DNA from: an uncultured Lachnospiraceae bacterium
Lineage (GTDB): Bacteria > Bacillota > Clostridia > Lachnospirales > Lachnospiraceae
Assembly (NCBI GenBank): GCA_910586585.1
Contig: CAJUKA010000008.1
Location: forward strand, 28,602-92,601
Length of the DNA: 64,000 nucleotides
Direction: 5' to 3'
Every line of letters starts with the position of its first letter. Positions within the stretch are counted from its first letter, which is position 1. The notes beneath the pieces are model-generated. The model had not been told where the DNA came from, did no database searches, and saw nothing but the letters and a program-made list of their open reading frames with translations. This document shows positions 25,200-33,254 of this stretch, piece after piece. A program made the translations under genes and the position numbers.

Positions 25200-26106
25200 T
25201 CATCCTTTCTCACAAAAACCAGTGATCTCATTTCCTTCAATAATCATACTTATCTGTCCTTCCATACACTGATCCTCCATCCACCACTGAAAGACACTCT
25301 CCGGTGTTTTCCAGCCTGCGACATCCTTATTGCCGCAGGCTTTCCTGTATTCCAGCATTTTAGCAAATGTACGGATATAGGCGTCCTTATACTTTGGATA
25401 ACGGGCAAATTCACGCCAGCGCTTCTTGCCTGCCAATTTATTGGCGTGACATTGGACATCCGATACATCCGATTCTTTGAAATCCCTCCCTGTACAACGG
25501 ATTAATCTCTATCTGCTCCTTTTGGATATACCACCACAGATACTCATCATCCCATTCTAAAATAGGATTTACCAGCGTCTTTGATGTCCGGTAGCAGCTC
25601 TCTACCATGCGATGTACCTCAGAATTATCATAATTCATAACAACAATCCCGCCCTTATCGTTTGAGAGAAACAGTTCATCATCTGTCAGTTTTCTTGCTG
25701 TACGATCTGGTTTTATAAGGGTGACGAACCCCTGATTCTGCCTCCGGTTCCTGCTCTCGGACTTTCTTACGCCGGTTATCACCTTTTTTCCAGCACCTGA
25801 ATACTCCTTTAACTCCTCACAGCAGTACCGCATACGGCGCGTGGGTGGTGTCTTATGCTTCACAATAAGCTCCCACATGCTCATGGGCGGATATAAGACG
25901 ACCACGCCCCTTTTGCTTCTCACATACCTCACAGTCTCCGGCGCGTCCACCGTAGTATGGTTATGTACCGCCTGAAATTTTACCCCGCTTTTCTTTGCAA
26001 GATGGAATACTACATCCGAATCCTTGCCGCCACTGTATCCAAGCTGGTAGGGTTCGCCGCCCTCAAAAGTTCTTAATATCTCCAGTGCCTGTTTTTCTAA
26101 ATCCAT
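25200..26106 (-). pseudogene. PAPS-reductase-like (PP-loop) protein, split by a frameshift
   Basis: The first frame (26106 to 25438, 222 aa) carries the PP-loop SGGKDSDVVFHLAKK near residue 24 and ends IGCIGCPMSRQ-stop. The next frame, from about 25436, continues the same protein: GKKRWREFARYPKYK ... FQWWMEDQCMEGQISM, ending at 25200. Related element-borne proteins read CPMAGKKRW without a break; here about 16 extra bases containing the palindrome GCCAAT-aa-ATTGGC (25434-25447) interrupt it. Members activate substrates with ATP (sulfate reduction, DNA phosphorothioation or RNA thiolation); the exact role is unknown. Without the second part the enzyme is probably inactive. Confidence 0.75.
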
Positions 26107-26198
26107 TCATTCCCAGAGCAAAGCATGCTTTATCGTCCGGACAAATCTCCCTGCTCCTTTCCTGATATGATTGCTTCACCTGCACAGAATAACAGTTT

Positions 26199-26221
26199 AA
26201 AAAACAGATGCCTCTGGCATC
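26199..26221 (-). terminator. intrinsic terminator after the NlpC/P60 gene
   Basis: On the minus strand GATGCC-aga-GGCATC (26216-26221 with 26207-26212) is followed by TG and six T, starting five bases after the stop codon at 26227. A compact, canonical terminator that ends the amidoligase-GGCT-peptidase unit. Confidence 0.85.
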
Positions 26222-26226
26222 AAAAA

Positions 26227-27312
26227 CTACTGCGGCCTGCCATAAAGCACCTGTTTGTCACTGTCAAATAAATTCCTGTACACTACTTTTCCTTTTGAAT
26301 AAGAGGCATCCACCACCTTTCCGTTTCCTGCATAAACACCTACATGGGTGATGTTCATAAACCTTCCATTGGGCTTGTAGCTCCAGAATACCAGATCGCC
26401 GGGCTGCAGGTTCTGTCTTGATATGGTCAGGTTATGCTCCACCATATAACGCCCCTGCTCCGCTGCAGTTGTGGGAATTATTATCCCTGTCTGCCTGTAA
26501 CACCACATGGTGAGGTAGCTGCAGTCCACATAGCTTCCCCTTCCCCGGTAATTCTGTGAATATGGATCTCCCAGCCGTGACATGGCAAGTTCTACTACTT
26601 TTTTGCCTGCCTCACTTGCAGGGAGATCATAATAAGCAGTCTCCTCTGACATATTCCAGCCATGCCAGTCATCAAAACCATCTCCTTCCTGCGGTGCGGC
26701 AGTATCATATTTTGCGAGATACCATACATTCACGGCATTGGACTGCTGCTCATAAGTTGTGGCTTTACCATAATCATTTTTGATGTTGTTAAATATTTCC
26801 ACCTTGTTTGTGACTGCCACCGCAGCGGTGTAGGTCTCCTCCCCGGTGCTGCCATCTTCATGTTCTATCAGCCTTGTCCTTTCCTCATAATCCACAAAGC
26901 AGTCTGCAAAACGGACATAATCCTCCGCATCCAGCCGCACCCTGTTCTCGCCGAAATACAGGGCGTAAAACACCGCCCTGACCAGATCACGGTCGGGCGG
27001 CTCTCCCTCTGACACTTCCTCAATCCTGTCAAGGACAGTATCAAGCTCTGCAAAGCTCTCCTGCATCTTTGCGATATATTCCCTGTAGTCAGCAGGCATT
27101 TGTGCACCTGCATCCCCTCCCCTGAAAGCAAACCGTACTGCCGCCCGGTTATGGTCCGCGCCGCCGGAAGCCACACTCATAAGGCACACAATAATCAGGA
27201 TAAGCGGCAGGCACAGGGCGGCAGTTACAGAAGCGATCCCTGTCCATGCTTTCTTACTGCTCCCGGCAGCAATGGCAGCCTTCGCTATGACTACAGCAGA
27301 TGCTGGGTCCAT
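26227..27312 (-). CDS. membrane-anchored NlpC/P60 (C40) cell-wall peptidase
   Basis: 361 aa. One hydrophobic segment at residues about 28-50 anchors it; the extracytoplasmic part ends in an NlpC/P60 domain (from about residue 235) with catalytic Cys in YVDCSYLTMWCY and His in NITHVGVYAG, plus QPGDLVFW. The middle region resembles the stalk/lysozyme-like part of VirB1-type ICE proteins (TcpG/CwlT-like) but no muramidase motif is evident. It opens the peptidoglycan for the secretion channel. It overlaps the GGCT gene by 22 nt and is followed by a terminator. Confidence 0.88.
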   Translation of the reverse strand: MDPASAVVIAKAAIAAGSSKKAWTGIASVTAALCLPLILIIVCLMSVASGGADHNRAAVRFAFRGGDAGAQMPADYREYIAKMQESFAELDTVLDRIEEVSEGEPPDRDLVRAVFYALYFGENRVRLDAEDYVRFADCFVDYEERTRLIEHEDGSTGEETYTAAVAVTNKVEIFNNIKNDYGKATTYEQQSNAVNVWYLAKYDTAAPQEGDGFDDWHGWNMSEETAYYDLPASEAGKKVVELAMSRLGDPYSQNYRGRGSYVDCSYLTMWCYRQTGIIIPTTAAEQGRYMVEHNLTISRQNLQPGDLVFWSYKPNGRFMNITHVGVYAGNGKVVDASYSKGKVVYRNLFDSDKQVLYGRPQ

Positions 27313-27788
27313 GTATTCTCCTCCATTCCTTCCAGTTCCTGTACAGCCGCCTCCCTGCAGTGCGAGACACTGTCCATAAGAACCGCTGTGTCAAATCCGG
27401 CATCCTGATATCCCTTCCTGATGGTTTCCAGATAAATGTCTGAAGGCATTCCGATGTGATACCTGTCATTCATCGTGTATGCCATGATAGATTCGCATCC
27501 ATTCTCTGTCTGTACCTTTAGATCCGCTTTGCCGTAAAGCCTTGGATATCCCTCATAAACATCAAGCCTTCTCTCATCATCGGGACCGATCTCCCAGATC
27601 AGCACAGGGACACTGGCACCTTTCTTTGGTTCCACCGTTGCCACAGCAGAGCCGTTGTATCCCCGGAATAAAAGCTCATAGTCCTTAATTTCTCCCTTTC
27701 CAGCCACCCTGGCTGTCGGACACCGTCCCGCCATCTGACTCAGATTTAGATTGGAGCCATAGGCAATATATTTTTTTCTTTTCTGCAT
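27291..27788 (-). CDS. gamma-glutamylcyclotransferase (AIG2/GGCT-like) family protein
   Basis: 165 aa with the family start YIAYGSNLNLSQM (phosphate/substrate-binding YGSN) and the conserved YEGYPRLYGK block carrying the likely catalytic Glu. GGCT-fold enzymes cyclise and release gamma-glutamyl groups. It lies between an amidoligase gene (36 nt upstream) and the NlpC/P60 gene (overlap 22 nt). An amidoligase that attaches amino-acid groups with a cyclotransferase that removes them is a known operon association in predicted peptide-tagging pathways; here it is inside a conjugative element. Confidence 0.85.
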   Translation of the reverse strand: MQKRKKYIAYGSNLNLSQMAGRCPTARVAGKGEIKDYELLFRGYNGSAVATVEPKKGASVPVLIWEIGPDDERRLDVYEGYPRLYGKADLKVQTENGCESIMAYTMNDRYHIGMPSDIYLETIRKGYQDAGFDTAVLMDSVSHCREAAVQELEGMEENTWTQHLL

Positions 27789-27824
27789 GTTTCTTCTCCT
27801 TTAAATTTTTTTGATTTCTAATAT

Positions 27825-28856
27825 TTACAGCGTCATACTCATTGCCTGCGCTTCTTCCTCCTGTGGTTCTTCTGACATTTCTTCTGTCTGAATCCTCTCT
27901 GGTTTTGCTGTCTGCACAGCTTCTTTCTTTTCTTTCGCCGCCCGCAGCCGCTCCTTCTGCCGCTGTGCCTGCTCTGGATCTTTCCATGCGATGCTGCCCT
28001 CTAAATTCTCCAGCAGGAACTTCCTTGCAGTCTTGAACTCATCACCGATCATGCCAAGACGCAAAAGCCATGTCCGAAACGTATATTTTTCATTGGTGCT
28101 TGTGGTCTTGATACGCCCCGCGCTGGACTGGCTGAGCGCCTGTGCGGATATCGCCAGACATAATTGGATATAGGTCTTGACCTTCCCTGCATGCGTGGTG
28201 GAGTTAAAGAGACGGAATTCTACCGTCCCTTTCTGGAACACACTGTGCAGGTTCAGGCAGTGATACCTGCTTGTATGGTAATGTTCATAGCTGCCGTCCC
28301 TGCCCTTATACCAGATCTTGCTGATCTCCTGCAGCGTCTGCGGTTTCTTACGGTTGAGTTCCTGCAAAAAATCCTCTTCCACCTTCTTACAGTAACGGTA
28401 CTCCCTGTCCACATCCACCCGCAGCGCCTTATAGATCAGATCCTCCTTGCTGTACATGATGTTCGTGAGGTTGCGCAGCGTTTTTGCATTGTGAGGGGCT
28501 GCGTTGATATGTACATGGATGCCGCTGTTCTCCCCTGCCACCGCCCCCGCATGCCGCAGCTGGCGGATGATCTCCTGTATCCTTGGAATATCGCTGTATT
28601 CACAAATGGGGGATACAAACTCTACCTTATAGTCATCACCTGCGCGTGTGCCGTCCTTTTTCTTTGCTACGATGCTGGAATCGTACATGACTTTCCACTT
28701 TCGGTTTTGCTCATCCATGACACTGTATTCCTTGTAAAAACCGCCGTCATAGTGTGACGGATATCCAAGATATGTACCAATTACTTCTGCCGCTTTCTCC
28801 CGTGTAATGCCTGTCAGTTCAATCTCTATTCCAAACTTCTGCTCCCGCATGTCCAT
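27825..28856 (-). CDS. amidoligase (glutamine-synthetase-like COOH-NH2 ligase)
   Basis: 343 aa. FGIEIELTGI at the start, DSSIVAK, VEFVSPI, the histidines of SGIHVHI and the strand GTVEFRLFNSTT are the motifs of the GS-like amidoligase family, which forms ATP-dependent amide bonds between carboxylates and amines (peptide or protein tags). The last 70 residues are a charged extension ending EEPQEEEAQAMSMTL, the clearest example of the shared C-terminal tail. The RBS GGGGAGG is unusually far (14 nt) from ATG 28854-28856. It heads a three-gene unit with GGCT and the cell-wall peptidase. Confidence 0.85.
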   Translation of the reverse strand: MDMREQKFGIEIELTGITREKAAEVIGTYLGYPSHYDGGFYKEYSVMDEQNRKWKVMYDSSIVAKKKDGTRAGDDYKVEFVSPICEYSDIPRIQEIIRQLRHAGAVAGENSGIHVHINAAPHNAKTLRNLTNIMYSKEDLIYKALRVDVDREYRYCKKVEEDFLQELNRKKPQTLQEISKIWYKGRDGSYEHYHTSRYHCLNLHSVFQKGTVEFRLFNSTTHAGKVKTYIQLCLAISAQALSQSSAGRIKTTSTNEKYTFRTWLLRLGMIGDEFKTARKFLLENLEGSIAWKDPEQAQRQKERLRAAKEKKEAVQTAKPERIQTEEMSEEPQEEEAQAMSMTL

Positions 28857-28999
28857 AAAACACTTTTCTGCCTCCCCTCTTAAAATTTTTTGTTACTGTA
28901 AAATACTATATTTACATGCCTCTCTCTGGCGGCGCCCTCACGCACGCCCTGAATACAGTCATTGTCCTATTCTTCCGCGTTGGAATAAATTTCAGAAAT

Positions 29000-30850
29000 C
29001 TATCGTCCACCAGCATTTCCAAACAGTTTTTCCTTATACTCCGGCGCATGCACCATCAGGTTGTAGCGTTCATTGCCGCACTTATACAGGCACACGCCCC
29101 TCTGCGGATAACGGATCAGGTTGTATTCGCTCTGCTCTAACTGCAGGGTATCAACATAAAATTTCGCGTCAATGTTTCCCGCATTGAACAGGAATGCGTG
29201 GGTAGGAATGGAGAACAGCGGCTTGGTGTACTCCCGGATACCGTCTATGTTAAAATCCTCAAGGTTCTGGCTTGCAAGGATGACTGCACTCTCCTTCTTG
29301 CGCACACGCTTCATAAAATTCCGTATATACTCCACCGCTGTCAGGTTCGTGAGAAACAGATAAAATTCGTCAATGCTGGCCGCCGTGTGCCCGTTGGTCA
29401 GAAGCTCGTTGGACATGTATGAGAGGATATTGAACAGCATGGCATCCTTTACATTTCTGCTCGCCTGCAGAAGTCCCTTCACGCCAAACGTCAGGAAGCT
29501 GCTGTCCGTGATGTTGGTATGCCCGTTAAAGAATTTGGACTCCGCCCCTTTGCACATGGAGTGGAGTCCAAGACAGATTTCCTGCAGTAGTTCTGCGGTA
29601 TACAGTTCTTTTTTCTTCACGTTATAGTGTTCATATTCCTCCTCCATCAGCTCATACAGATCCGAGAGCACAGGATAATCCTCTGGTTTTAATCCCGAAA
29701 AATCCGTATTGTCACAGATGCCCCACTGTTCATACAGCTTTGCCAGCATAATCTCAATGGTGTCAATCTGGCTGTCCGAAAAATTCCTGTATGTCCTGAA
29801 AAAATCCTTTAAAAATGAGATATGCTGGCTTAATTTTGAGGAACAGCGGAACGCATACGGTGCCTCTGTGTCCTCTGGGCTTCCGTTTTCGTCCCATGTC
29901 TTTGGCTCCAGCACATTGATCCTATACTCCCCGCCCATCAGATCCACAAAGCAGCCGCCGAGATTGCCTGTCAGGTCTGTATACTCGTGTTCGGGATCTA
30001 AACAGATGACCTTCATGCCCGATTCCCGCAATGAAGTTAATATCAGCTTTAACAGGTAGGATTTTCCCTGTCCTGAGTTTCCAAGAATCAAAATGTTGGC
30101 ATTGGTTTTATCATCCGCCCTCTGGTTAAAGTCCACGATGACATTGGTGCCAAATTTGTCCCTGCCGATATAAAAACCATTTTTATCTGTCTTGCCAGAG
30201 TAGTTAAACGGGAACAGATTTGCCACGCTGGAGGCTGGCAGTGCACGCTCAAACTGCTCCAAAAAGACATTTCTTCCTGCCGGCTGCACGCACATAAATC
30301 CCTGCTTCTGTCTGAGGAGCAGTCTGTCTACATTCAGTTTTGATCGGATCAGCTCTGTCAGCACCTCCGTCTGTAAAAGTTTCAGCTTCTCCACATCTGG
30401 TGCAGACAGTTCAAGAAACACAGCAGTGTGCAGCAGCGGCTCCCTGTTGCGGTGCATGGCGGCAATGATGTTTGTCACATCCTGAAGGTTGCTTGCGGCC
30501 GTTACGGTCTCCTGCAGGTTCTCCGTGGTTCCCTGTTTCATGCGGTTTTTGTTTGCCGCATTGCTGATGATCTTTTTCTCCTCCGCAGATGTCACCTGCC
30601 GTGTGTAAATGCGCAGGGTGACACCGTCCTTCTCCCCAAGGTGGCGCAGGATTGCCTGCTCGTCAGTGGCAGTAGGGTATTCCCTGAGCGCCCATACGCT
30701 GCGGTAGGTGTTGCCGCAGACATAGTGATCCGTGTAAAACTGGATGACAGACGGGGCAATCATGTCCAGAAATCCCTTGAGTTTCACCTCTCCCGGTGAC
30801 TGTGTCTCCATTTTTTTCTTCCTGTCTTTGTTCATTGTATTTGTTGTCAT
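29000..30850 (-). CDS. VirB4/TraE-type conjugation ATPase
   Basis: The frame opens at 30898, but ATG 30848-30850 (MTTNTMNKDRKKK) has AAGGAGG, giving 616 aa. Walker A ILGNSGQGKSYLLK is near residue 270, Walker B in AASIDEFYLFL near residue 500; FNYSGKTDKNGFYIGRDKFG is typical of clostridial ICE VirB4 proteins. It powers assembly and substrate passage of the type IV channel at the inner face of the membrane. It is shorter than VirB4 of Gram-negatives (about 800 aa); the separate 190-aa protein at 32291 may supply missing N-terminal function. Confidence 0.92.
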   Translation of the reverse strand: MTTNTMNKDRKKKMETQSPGEVKLKGFLDMIAPSVIQFYTDHYVCGNTYRSVWALREYPTATDEQAILRHLGEKDGVTLRIYTRQVTSAEEKKIISNAANKNRMKQGTTENLQETVTAASNLQDVTNIIAAMHRNREPLLHTAVFLELSAPDVEKLKLLQTEVLTELIRSKLNVDRLLLRQKQGFMCVQPAGRNVFLEQFERALPASSVANLFPFNYSGKTDKNGFYIGRDKFGTNVIVDFNQRADDKTNANILILGNSGQGKSYLLKLILTSLRESGMKVICLDPEHEYTDLTGNLGGCFVDLMGGEYRINVLEPKTWDENGSPEDTEAPYAFRCSSKLSQHISFLKDFFRTYRNFSDSQIDTIEIMLAKLYEQWGICDNTDFSGLKPEDYPVLSDLYELMEEEYEHYNVKKKELYTAELLQEICLGLHSMCKGAESKFFNGHTNITDSSFLTFGVKGLLQASRNVKDAMLFNILSYMSNELLTNGHTAASIDEFYLFLTNLTAVEYIRNFMKRVRKKESAVILASQNLEDFNIDGIREYTKPLFSIPTHAFLFNAGNIDAKFYVDTLQLEQSEYNLIRYPQRGVCLYKCGNERYNLMVHAPEYKEKLFGNAGGR

Positions 30851-30880
30851 TAAATCCTCCTTCACCATTAAACCGGGCAC

Positions 30881-30919
30881 AAAAAAAGTACCAAACATTC
30901 CGTCTGATACTCTTTGTAC
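30881..30919 (-). terminator. intrinsic terminator after the second Fic gene
   Basis: On the minus strand GTACAAA (30913-30919) pairs with TTTGGTAC (30888-30895; one bulged base) around an inner G/A-rich loop, followed by seven T. It starts 19 nt after the Fic stop and separates the XRE-Fic unit from the VirB4 gene. Confidence 0.75.
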
Positions 30920-30937
30920 CCTTTTTTCGTATTTGCT

Positions 30938-31705
30938 TTACATAGACTGTACTGGCGTCTCCTGTTCCTGCACAGCCGCATGCATCAGGTACCTGTCAAG
31001 CTGCTTTTCCTCTAATGACGCTATCATATCAACAAAATCCCCTAATTCTCCATGCGCTGCATACCTGTCCAGTGCGTTGTAGTATTCCAGCCTGTTCTCC
31101 TTTGCGATAGATACTGGCAAAAAACCTTTCCCCATCAGCTGGTAGTTCATAAGCAGCCGGGAAGTCCTGCCATTTCCGTCCAAAAACGGATGTATTCTCA
31201 CAAATTCCGCATGGGTCCATGCTGCAAGCTCGATACCATTTAAGTCCTGTTTCTGTGAAAGTTCCGCATAAAAGTTCTTGATCTGCGCATACATTTCATT
31301 TCCTGCGGGCGGCGTATGGCTCGCTCCACTGATAACAACCTCTTCCCGTCTGTAGATCCCGCCGGTAAAAATATTTTCCATTAACAGGGCGTGAATATCT
31401 TTTACGATTCCCTCCCCCAGCACAAGCCCTTTGCCGATGCAATCCTTCACATACTGATATGCCTTTTTATGGTTCACTACCTCATAGATCTCCCGGAGGG
31501 ACTTCCCGCCAATTGCAATACCATCCTCCAGAACTACTTTGGTCTCAAGCAGGGTCAGCGTATTGCCCTCTATTGCTGTTGAATTATGGGTATACTCCAC
31601 TTCAAAAGCCTTTTCATAAGATACTATTGTCATTTCTGGAAAAAATTTCTTCCCGGCCTCATACCTCTTTTGTTTTTCCAATATTTTAGATAACTCCAAA
31701 ACCAC
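30938..31705 (-). CDS. Fic-family protein, partner of upstream XRE regulator
   Basis: 255 aa. Complete Fic loop HPFLDGNGRTSRLL near residue 163 and inhibitory motif STAIEGN near residue 40, so a self-inhibited AMPylase-type enzyme. It is a distant paralogue of the Fic protein at 23888 (shared EGNTLT-LLETKVVLEDG-IGGKSLRE block). It follows the XRE-family gene by 61 nt and has its own terminator, forming a self-contained pair within the secretion genes. The C-terminus QEQETPVQSM fits the shared tail. Whether it acts as a toxin, a regulator or an exported effector is unknown. Confidence 0.88.
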   Translation of the reverse strand: MVLELSKILEKQKRYEAGKKFFPEMTIVSYEKAFEVEYTHNSTAIEGNTLTLLETKVVLEDGIAIGGKSLREIYEVVNHKKAYQYVKDCIGKGLVLGEGIVKDIHALLMENIFTGGIYRREEVVISGASHTPPAGNEMYAQIKNFYAELSQKQDLNGIELAAWTHAEFVRIHPFLDGNGRTSRLLMNYQLMGKGFLPVSIAKENRLEYYNALDRYAAHGELGDFVDMIASLEEKQLDRYLMHAAVQEQETPVQSM

Positions 31706-31766
31706 ACCTCATTCCTCCAAATTTTTTACCATCATCGCATTCCTGTAGAAACCAACAGATACAAAA

Positions 31767-32225
31767 TCACTTTTCCTCATCCACATCTTCCTCTCCAAAC
31801 AGATATTTTGCCCGCAGGTAGTCTGCATGCTCCTTTGTAATCCGCCCTCCCCACTGGCAGGCATTGATAGAGCCGTAGAGTTCTCCCCACAGACAGTCCA
31901 TATGCGACACCTGCTCCTTCTCTCCCTGTATAAATTCATCCAAGGAATGCTGCAGGCTTTCCGGCAGCCCTGTCTCCAGATACTTTTTATCCCTTGGCCT
32001 CCCGTCCTCATCCATGTCATTTCCGGTCTCCAAAAGCACCAGTTCTCCCACGCTGGTCCCAAGCGCTTCTGACAGCTTTGAAAGCAGTTCTTTGCTGCAC
32101 TGTTCAAAACAGATCTCGCCGCAGCAGAGCTTTGACAGTGTGTCCCACGGCACCCCGCTTATTTTTGACAGGCTGTAACGGGACAGCCCTTTTTCTTTTA
32201 TGCATTCTAGCAGTGTCAATTCCAT
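31767..32225 (-). CDS. XRE-family HTH regulator upstream of Fic
   Basis: 152 aa from ATG 32223-32225 (a GTG one codon before is also possible). The N-terminal helix-turn-helix reads SRYSLSKISGVPWDTLSKLC, followed by LSKLSEALGTSVGELV, an XRE/lambda-repressor fold. The C-terminal 80 residues are acidic. A near-consensus promoter ends so close that the transcript would be almost leaderless. It probably represses its own unit and thereby the Fic gene (inference). Confidence 0.88.
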   Translation of the reverse strand: MELTLLECIKEKGLSRYSLSKISGVPWDTLSKLCCGEICFEQCSKELLSKLSEALGTSVGELVLLETGNDMDEDGRPRDKKYLETGLPESLQHSLDEFIQGEKEQVSHMDCLWGELYGSINACQWGGRITKEHADYLRAKYLFGEEDVDEEK

Positions 32226-32237
32226 CACCTCATGTAC

Positions 32238-32266
32238 ATTATATTGATATCTGGACAGGAAAGCAA
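32238..32266 (-). promoter_or_regulatory. sigma-A promoter of the XRE-Fic unit
   Basis: On the minus strand TTGCTT (32261-32266), a 17-nt spacer, then TATAAT (32238-32243). Transcription should start near 32230, only a few bases before the GTG/ATG of the XRE gene, so the mRNA would have almost no leader. Confidence 0.8.
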
Positions 32267-32290
32267 CACAAATATGACACTGCCGGGCGC

Positions 32291-32863
32291 TCAGTCATTT
32301 AAGATAATCCACCGCTCCCCGTCAAATTCCTCAAACTTTTCCGTTGTTACATTCTGTTCAAAATAGACTGCAAGTATCCTTCTGATGTCCTCCTCCTCCG
32401 CACGCGCTGCCTTAAATCCCTGCTCCACCAGCATCTTCTCAATACGGTTTAAGTAAGAGAACGTCTCGTGTTCCTTCTGTTTTCCAAGCCGCAGGATCAG
32501 TAAAAATTCCCTTGCAGTCGCCATCTGCACCTGCATTCGGTCAAGATGTCCCGCGTCCAGTTCAAGGAGCTTGCGCACCACGGGATTCTCTTCCTCCTCC
32601 GCGCGTTTCTTTAAATACCTTTTGTTGTCCTCGAAGTTTTCCCTTGAATTGAGACACATCATCTCAATCTCCGTGATGCCTTTCAGCACAGTCATCAGGC
32701 CATAAATCCTTGCCGACAGGCTCTCCTCGGACAATACCGATAAGTTGCTTGGCTGGATCAGGAAAAACACCAGCTCCTCGTTTCTATGGGTGCGGATACT
32801 GTAATCCGTCAGCTCCCTGATGCCCATCAATTCTCTTGTGGACTGTTCCCTTTTCTTATTCAT
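32291..32863 (-). CDS. conjugal transfer protein, possible VirB4 partner
   Basis: 190 aa from ATG 32861-32863 (MNKKREQSTRELMG), which has GGAGGT upstream; the longer frame start is less likely. It is soluble, with the blocks FFLIQPSNLSVLSEE and RIYGLMTVLKGI and the ending EEFDGERWIILND, as in proteins encoded between PrgI and VirB4 in clostridial ICEs. It overlaps PrgI by 8 nt. Position and size suggest it provides the N-terminal part of a VirB4-like machine, but that is inference. The XRE-Fic pair now separates it from the ATPase gene. Confidence 0.7.
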   Translation of the reverse strand: MNKKREQSTRELMGIRELTDYSIRTHRNEELVFFLIQPSNLSVLSEESLSARIYGLMTVLKGITEIEMMCLNSRENFEDNKRYLKKRAEEEENPVVRKLLELDAGHLDRMQVQMATAREFLLILRLGKQKEHETFSYLNRIEKMLVEQGFKAARAEEEDIRRILAVYFEQNVTTEKFEEFDGERWIILND

Positions 32864-33125
32864 CTGGTGTGTACCTCCATTCAAAATACTGCTGTGTTGT
32901 CAGAAAATATGCACAGGCATAGCGGATAAAATCCATAATGGTCGTATCCTCCACCTGTATGGTCAAAAAGGCATAGGCTCCTGCAATGACTAACGGGAAC
33001 CAGACGCCTGCAAAAGCAAACGCAAATACAGAGAATAAAATAATGGTTCCTGTGACCGCGAGGTCTTTGAGCTCCCACAGCCACATGGATGCCTTTGACT
33101 TTAGATTATCGGGATAAATATACAT
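32856..33125 (-). CDS. PrgI-family membrane protein
   Basis: 89 aa from ATG 33123-33125 (MYIYPDNLKSKASM), preceded by GGAGG. Two closely spaced hydrophobic segments (about residues 20-60) match the PrgI family, small membrane proteins that sit before VirB4 in Gram-positive type IV systems (VirB3-like). It overlaps the next gene by 8 nt, so the two are translationally coupled. Confidence 0.85.
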   Translation of the reverse strand: MYIYPDNLKSKASMWLWELKDLAVTGTIILFSVFAFAFAGVWFPLVIAGAYAFLTIQVEDTTIMDFIRYACAYFLTTQQYFEWRYTPDE

Positions 33126-33169
33126 TCTTTTCCTCCTCTCCTCTTGATAAGACAGACAATGCCGCATGC

Positions 33170-33232
33170 AAAAAAATCCGCATACAGCACTGTCAGATTA
33201 TTTCCGGGCGCCCTGTATGCCGCTGGCTGACA
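33170..33232 (-). terminator. terminator with competing stem (attenuator-like) between TrbL-like gene and PrgI
   Basis: On the minus strand four segments follow in order: CTGTCAG (33226-33232), GCATACAG (33213-33220), CTGACAG (33190-33196), CTGTATGC (33180-33187) and then GG-A and seven T. Segment 2 with 4 makes the terminator stem; segment 1 with 3 makes an interlocking stem that excludes it. This is the geometry of an attenuator, or of a pseudoknot. It would set how much PrgI/VirB4 is made relative to the upstream pilus-channel genes. Confidence 0.6.
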
Positions 33233-33254
33233 GAACGCCCCCTTATGCAGTGTT

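Noticed and set aside
31709..32107. 132-codon minus frame overlapping the XRE gene
   Set aside because: Alternate frame of the XRE gene without motif; the XRE frame has the promoter and HTH.
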